A stretch of DNA of 64,000 nt from Promicromonospora sp. Populi. GTDB lineage: Bacteria > Actinomycetota > Actinomycetes > Actinomycetales > Cellulomonadaceae. The translations under genes were made by a program, and so were the position numbers. Under the pieces are notes generated by a model. The model did not search any database, was not told the origin of the DNA, and saw nothing but the letters and a program-made list of their open reading frames with translations. Shown here in pieces: positions 61,115 to 64,000 of this stretch (position 1 is its first letter; every line of letters begins with the position of its first letter). The stretch spans positions 1,984,001 through 2,048,000 of the forward strand of contig NZ_CP163528.1 of the NCBI RefSeq assembly GCF_041081105.1, read 5' to 3'.

Positions 61115-62548
61115 ATGAGCACAAAACGAGCGGTCCACCACTGGATCGACGGCGCCGAGGTCGCCGGCGACGCGACCGAGCGCATCGACGTCGTGAACCC
61201 GGCCACCTCCGCCGTGATCGGCGACCTGCCGGCCGGCACCGCGGCCGACGTCGATCGGGCTGTCGCCGCCGCGCGGCGAGCGCTGCCGCAGTGGTCGGCG
61301 GTGCCGGTCAGCGAGCGGGCCGCCGCCCTCGGCAGGATCGCCGACGGTCTCCTTGCCCGCATCGATGACATCGGTGCCACCGTGTCCTCGGAGATGGGCG
61401 CGCCGGTCGAGTACGCCAAGGCCGCGCAGGCCGAGGTTCCCGCGCAGATAGTGCGGAACTTCGCGGCGCTGGCCGGCGAGTTCGCCTGGGAGGAGGAGCT
61501 GGGGAACGCTCTGGTCGTGCGCGAGCCGGTCGGTGTCGTCGGCGCGATCACGCCGTGGAACGCCCCGCTCTACCAGACGGTCGCGAAGGTAGCGCCGGCC
61601 CTGCTTGCGGGCAACACGATGGTGTTCAAGCCGAGCGTCCTCACGGGGCTCACCGGTGACCTGTTCGCCCAGATCACCGCAGCCGCGGGAATCCCGGCGG
61701 GCGTCTTCAACATCGTGCACGGCGCCGGGAGCGTGATCGGCGATGCGATCTCCAACCATGCGGACATCGACATGGTGTCGTTCACCGGATCCACCGGCGC
61801 CGGCAAGCAGGTGTCGATCGCGGCTACCGGCACCGTCAAGCGGGTGGCGCTGGAGCTGGGCGGCAAGTCCGCCAACATCATCCTCGAAGACGCCGACCTG
61901 CAGAAGGCCGTCGCTATCGGCATGGAGTACGCCTGGGTGAACGGCGGCCAGACCTGCGCCGCGTGGACGCGGATGCTGGTGCCGGCCAGCCGTCACGACG
62001 AGATCGTCGAGCTCGCCGTCGCCGCCGCCCGCTCCTTCACGGTGGGCGACCCGGCCGACCCGGCCACCCGGATCGGCCCGATGTGCTCGACCAAGCAGCA
62101 GCGCCGGGTAGCCGGCTACATCGAGCGCGGGATCGCCGACGGGGCCACCGTCGCGTTCGGCGGCGCAGGCCCGGTCGAGGGCTTGGCCGAGAACGTGGCG
62201 GGAGGCGCCTACGTCCGTCCGACGATCTTCGCGAACGTCAAGCCGGACGCCGTCATCGCCCAGGAGGAGATCTTCGGCCCAGTGCTGTCGATCATTCCCT
62301 ACGCCGACGAGGAGGAGGCCGTCGCCATCGCCAACAACTCCATCTTCGGCCTGGGCGGCGCTGTGTTCGGCGAGCCGGACCATGCGCTGGCCGTGGCCAG
62401 GCGCATGCGCACCGGCCAGGTCATCGTCAACGGCGGGGAGTACAACCTGGCCGCCCCGTTCGGCGGGTACAAGCAGAGCGGTAACGGCCGGGAGCTGGGC
62501 AGGCCTGGGCTGGAGGAGTTCCTCGAGGTCAAGTCGATCCATCGATAG
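61115..62548 (+). CDS. NAD(P)-dependent aldehyde dehydrogenase
   Basis: A 477-residue enzyme. VVGAITPWNAPLYQTVAKVAPAL (cofactor site), FTGSTGAGKQ, the acid in LELGGKSANIIL and the catalytic cysteine in NGGQTCAAWTRMLV; the end PFGGYKQSGNGRELGRPGLE is a family mark. It oxidises an aldehyde to the acid. With SnoaL-like proteins and an alpha/beta hydrolase it may form a short degradative or detoxification route under the MmyB regulator. Confidence 0.93.
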   Translation: MSTKRAVHHWIDGAEVAGDATERIDVVNPATSAVIGDLPAGTAADVDRAVAAARRALPQWSAVPVSERAAALGRIADGLLARIDDIGATVSSEMGAPVEYAKAAQAEVPAQIVRNFAALAGEFAWEEELGNALVVREPVGVVGAITPWNAPLYQTVAKVAPALLAGNTMVFKPSVLTGLTGDLFAQITAAAGIPAGVFNIVHGAGSVIGDAISNHADIDMVSFTGSTGAGKQVSIAATGTVKRVALELGGKSANIILEDADLQKAVAIGMEYAWVNGGQTCAAWTRMLVPASRHDEIVELAVAAARSFTVGDPADPATRIGPMCSTKQQRRVAGYIERGIADGATVAFGGAGPVEGLAENVAGGAYVRPTIFANVKPDAVIAQEEIFGPVLSIIPYADEEEAVAIANNSIFGLGGAVFGEPDHALAVARRMRTGQVIVNGGEYNLAAPFGGYKQSGNGRELGRPGLEEFLEVKSIHR

Positions 62549-62586
62549 GCCCTCGTCGCACAACTGACCTCCACACAGTTCAAATT

Positions 62587-62649
62587 CGCACAACTCCCAC
62601 CGCACAACTCCCACCGCACCACACTGTCCGGAACATACTGTCCCGAACA
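62587..62649 (+). promoter_or_regulatory. Tandem repeats and operator-like boxes before the alpha/beta hydrolase
   Basis: CGCACAACTCCCAC occurs twice in tandem (62587-62600, 62601-62614). It is followed by TGTCCGGAACA (62625-62635) and TGTCCCGAACA (62639-62649), two dyad boxes 14 bp apart. TACTGT (62636-62641) between them could be a -10. The hydrolase therefore seems to have its own regulated promoter. Confidence 0.5.
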
Positions 62650-62674
62650 GCATCCGAGCTCCCCGGAGGTTCTT

Positions 62675-63361
62675 ATGAGCGTGACCAACGTTGTTCTCGT
62701 GCACGGCGGATTTGCCGACGGTTCCGGCTGGCAGGGCGTCTACGACCTGCTGACCGCCGACGGCTTCCGAGTCAGCGTCGTGCAGCACGCCACGTTCTCG
62801 CTCGCCGGTGACGTCGAGGCAACCCACCGGGTCCTCGACGCCCAGGACGGCCCCACGATCCTGGTCGGGCACTCGTACGGCGGAGTCGTCGTCACCGAGT
62901 CCGGCACCCACGACAGCGTGGCGGGTGTGGTGTACATCGCCGCGTTCGCCCCGGACAAGGGCGAGTCGGTGAGCACGCTCATCGCCGACCCGCCGCCCGG
63001 CGCACCGGTGCCGCCGATCCTGCCGCCCGTCGACGGCTTCCTGCTGCTCGACCGTGAGCAGTTCGCCGCGTCGTTCGCCGCCGACCTGCCCGCGAACCAG
63101 TCGGCGTTCATGGCCGACTCCCAGCTCCCGTGGGGCGTCGAGGCACTCGACGGCACCGTCACCGCACCCGCGTGGCAGACCAAGCCGAGCTGGTACCTGG
63201 TCGCCGCCGACGACCACATGATCCCGCCGCCCGCCCAGCGGTTCATGGCCGAACGTGCGGGTGCAACCACTGTCGAGTCCCCCGGCAGCCACGCCGTGTA
63301 CGTCTCGCAGCCGGCCGTCGTCGCCGACCTGATCAAGCAGGCCGCCCAAGCGGTCAGCTGA
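62675..63361 (+). CDS. Alpha/beta hydrolase
   Basis: A 228-residue hydrolase, start ATG 62675 after CGGAGG. NVVLVHGGFADGSGWQGVYD holds the oxyanion motif HGG, LVGHSYGGVVVT the nucleophile serine, and AADDHMIPP and SHAVYVSQP the acid and histidine. Related proteins cleave esters or act as haloperoxidase-like or salicylate-esterase-type enzymes. The terminator at 63378 ends the transcript. Confidence 0.92.
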   Translation: MSVTNVVLVHGGFADGSGWQGVYDLLTADGFRVSVVQHATFSLAGDVEATHRVLDAQDGPTILVGHSYGGVVVTESGTHDSVAGVVYIAAFAPDKGESVSTLIADPPPGAPVPPILPPVDGFLLLDREQFAASFAADLPANQSAFMADSQLPWGVEALDGTVTAPAWQTKPSWYLVAADDHMIPPPAQRFMAERAGATTVESPGSHAVYVSQPAVVADLIKQAAQAVS

Positions 63362-63377
63362 CCGAACCGCCCGCAGC

Positions 63378-63416
63378 AACGACGAGAGCCCGGCCAGTGG
63401 CCGGGCTCTCGTCGTT
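63378..63416. terminator. Perfect 19-bp-arm hairpin after the alpha/beta hydrolase
   Basis: 63378-63396 and 63398-63416 are exact inverted repeats around one base, beginning 17 bases after the stop. No T-run, as is common in this genome. Strong intrinsic-type terminator. Confidence 0.8.
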
Positions 63417-63483
63417 CGGAGCAGGAGACTCCTAATCTCTTGGTCACCCTCTGGGGCGTGGATGGCAGCCGTACTCTCTATCC

Positions 63484-63933
63484 GTGGAGACGGAAGCTGC
63501 GTCATCAGTGCCCTGGGAACTTGTCGGAACGGCGTTGACCTCACTACTCGGTGTGATCGGTCTCTGGCTGGGCCGTACAGGGCGATCCCACGTGCGCGAC
63601 GAGGTCGAGCAGGACCAGAGGATCCTCGCGAATCTGCCCGAGCATTCGAGCATGCGAGCGACCCTGCAGAAGTCGATCGATGCCAGGGTTCGCCAGATCG
63701 CGGGGTCGGTCGACAAGGCAAGTGAGGCGCGCCGCAATCCGTTCGGGGTGGGCTTGGCGATGTTCTTTCTCATCCTCGCCACCAGCTTTGGTTGGTGGGC
63801 CATGGCGAGTACCTGGGTGCTATGGGCGCCGGCTGCGTTCTTCGGGTTTGTAGGCCTGATTGGCCTGTACCGGGACGGCAGGAAGGTGCCGCGCGACGCA
63901 GCGGGCAACGAGATCGAGAAGCCCAGCACCTGA
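63484..63933 (+). CDS. Small membrane protein with two to three helices
   Basis: A 149-residue protein starting at GTG 63484. A first hydrophobic segment (VGTALTSLLGVIGLWLG), a charged helical cytoplasmic stretch (VRDEVEQDQRILANLP) and two close C-terminal helices (GVGLAMFFLILATSFGWW; TWVLWAPAAFFGFVGLIGLY). I do not recognise the family. It is isolated behind a terminator. Confidence 0.75.
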   Translation: METEAASSVPWELVGTALTSLLGVIGLWLGRTGRSHVRDEVEQDQRILANLPEHSSMRATLQKSIDARVRQIAGSVDKASEARRNPFGVGLAMFFLILATSFGWWAMASTWVLWAPAAFFGFVGLIGLYRDGRKVPRDAAGNEIEKPST

Positions 63934-63964
63934 CGTCAGGCCGCCGGCGATTGGCCGTCTCATC

Positions 63965-64000
63965 TCAGTGCTGGGCGATGACGTGGACGTCGCAGCGGGC
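63965..64000 (-). CDS. C-terminal end of a gene running off the window
   Basis: The minus strand reads ARCDVHVIAQH then TGA (63965-63967), with no stop to the edge. The pattern is like the last strand of universal stress proteins (CDVxV), but 11 codons are too few for certainty. Confidence 0.3.
   Translation of the reverse strand, partial: ARCDVHVIAQH

Overview
The window is high-GC DNA (mostly about 65-72% G+C) with strong third-position G/C bias, many GTG starts, translational ATGA/GTGA overlaps, DtxR/IdeR-type iron boxes, a type-A actinobacterial RNase P RNA and several apparently leaderless genes. It looks like the chromosome of an actinobacterium, most likely order Micrococcales (Cellulomonas/Promicromonospora-like); the family is an inference from gene content.

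Region 1 (1-9.6 kb): an XRE-type regulator running off the left edge, an unknown small protein coupled to a Cof-type HAD phosphatase, an ECF sigma factor overlapping a one-pass membrane protein, then a tight five-gene set: secreted I36-like inhibitor, lipoprotein, peptidoglycan-binding membrane-fusion protein, ABC ATPase and FtsX/MacB-like permease. The last set looks like a self-contained cell-envelope export or immunity system and is one of the two most interesting loci.

Region 2 (9.7-21.3 kb): an integrative, probably mobilizable element: MobF relaxase-helicase, excisionase-like HTH protein, XRE regulator and tyrosine integrase, followed by a membrane protein and a very large STAND-type NTPase with a nuclease-like N-terminus and a helical-repeat C-terminus (candidate antiphage protein). 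The C-terminus of the NTPase is cut off by an apparent one-base frameshift. The region ends next to the 3' end of rnpB.

Region 3 (21.35-38.9 kb): more ordinary chromosome. It holds rnpB, yaaA, an MFS transporter, a histidine phosphatase / zinc-ribbon / Nif3-like group (Nif3 frameshifted), a SulP transporter preceded by a coupled 23-codon ORF, luxS-mtnN-aminotransferase, a family-A DNA polymerase with a frameshifted C-terminus, an iron-regulated siderophore uptake locus without an ATPase, an archaeal-type aspartyl-tRNA synthetase behind a translational T-box, and an SDR oxidoreductase.

Region 4 (39.0-50.3 kb): a Phd/PIN toxin-antitoxin pair with a perfect operator palindrome, a peptide ABC importer operon with an M20 amidohydrolase, an iron-box-controlled heme oxygenase, a fumarate-reductase-like flavoprotein and a lipoprotein.

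Region 5 (50.3-64 kb): a LacI-regulated sugar ABC importer with an amylo-glucosidase-like protein, UBP zinc-finger and TMEM175-like genes, an 18-bp tandem repeat abutting a 5'-truncated VOC gene, a VanY-like peptidase, an MmyB-type regulator divergent from two tandem SnoaL-like proteins, an aldehyde dehydrogenase and an alpha/beta hydrolase, and a small membrane protein. Short tandem repeats are unusually frequent across regions 3-5, and three genes carry single-base frameshifts.
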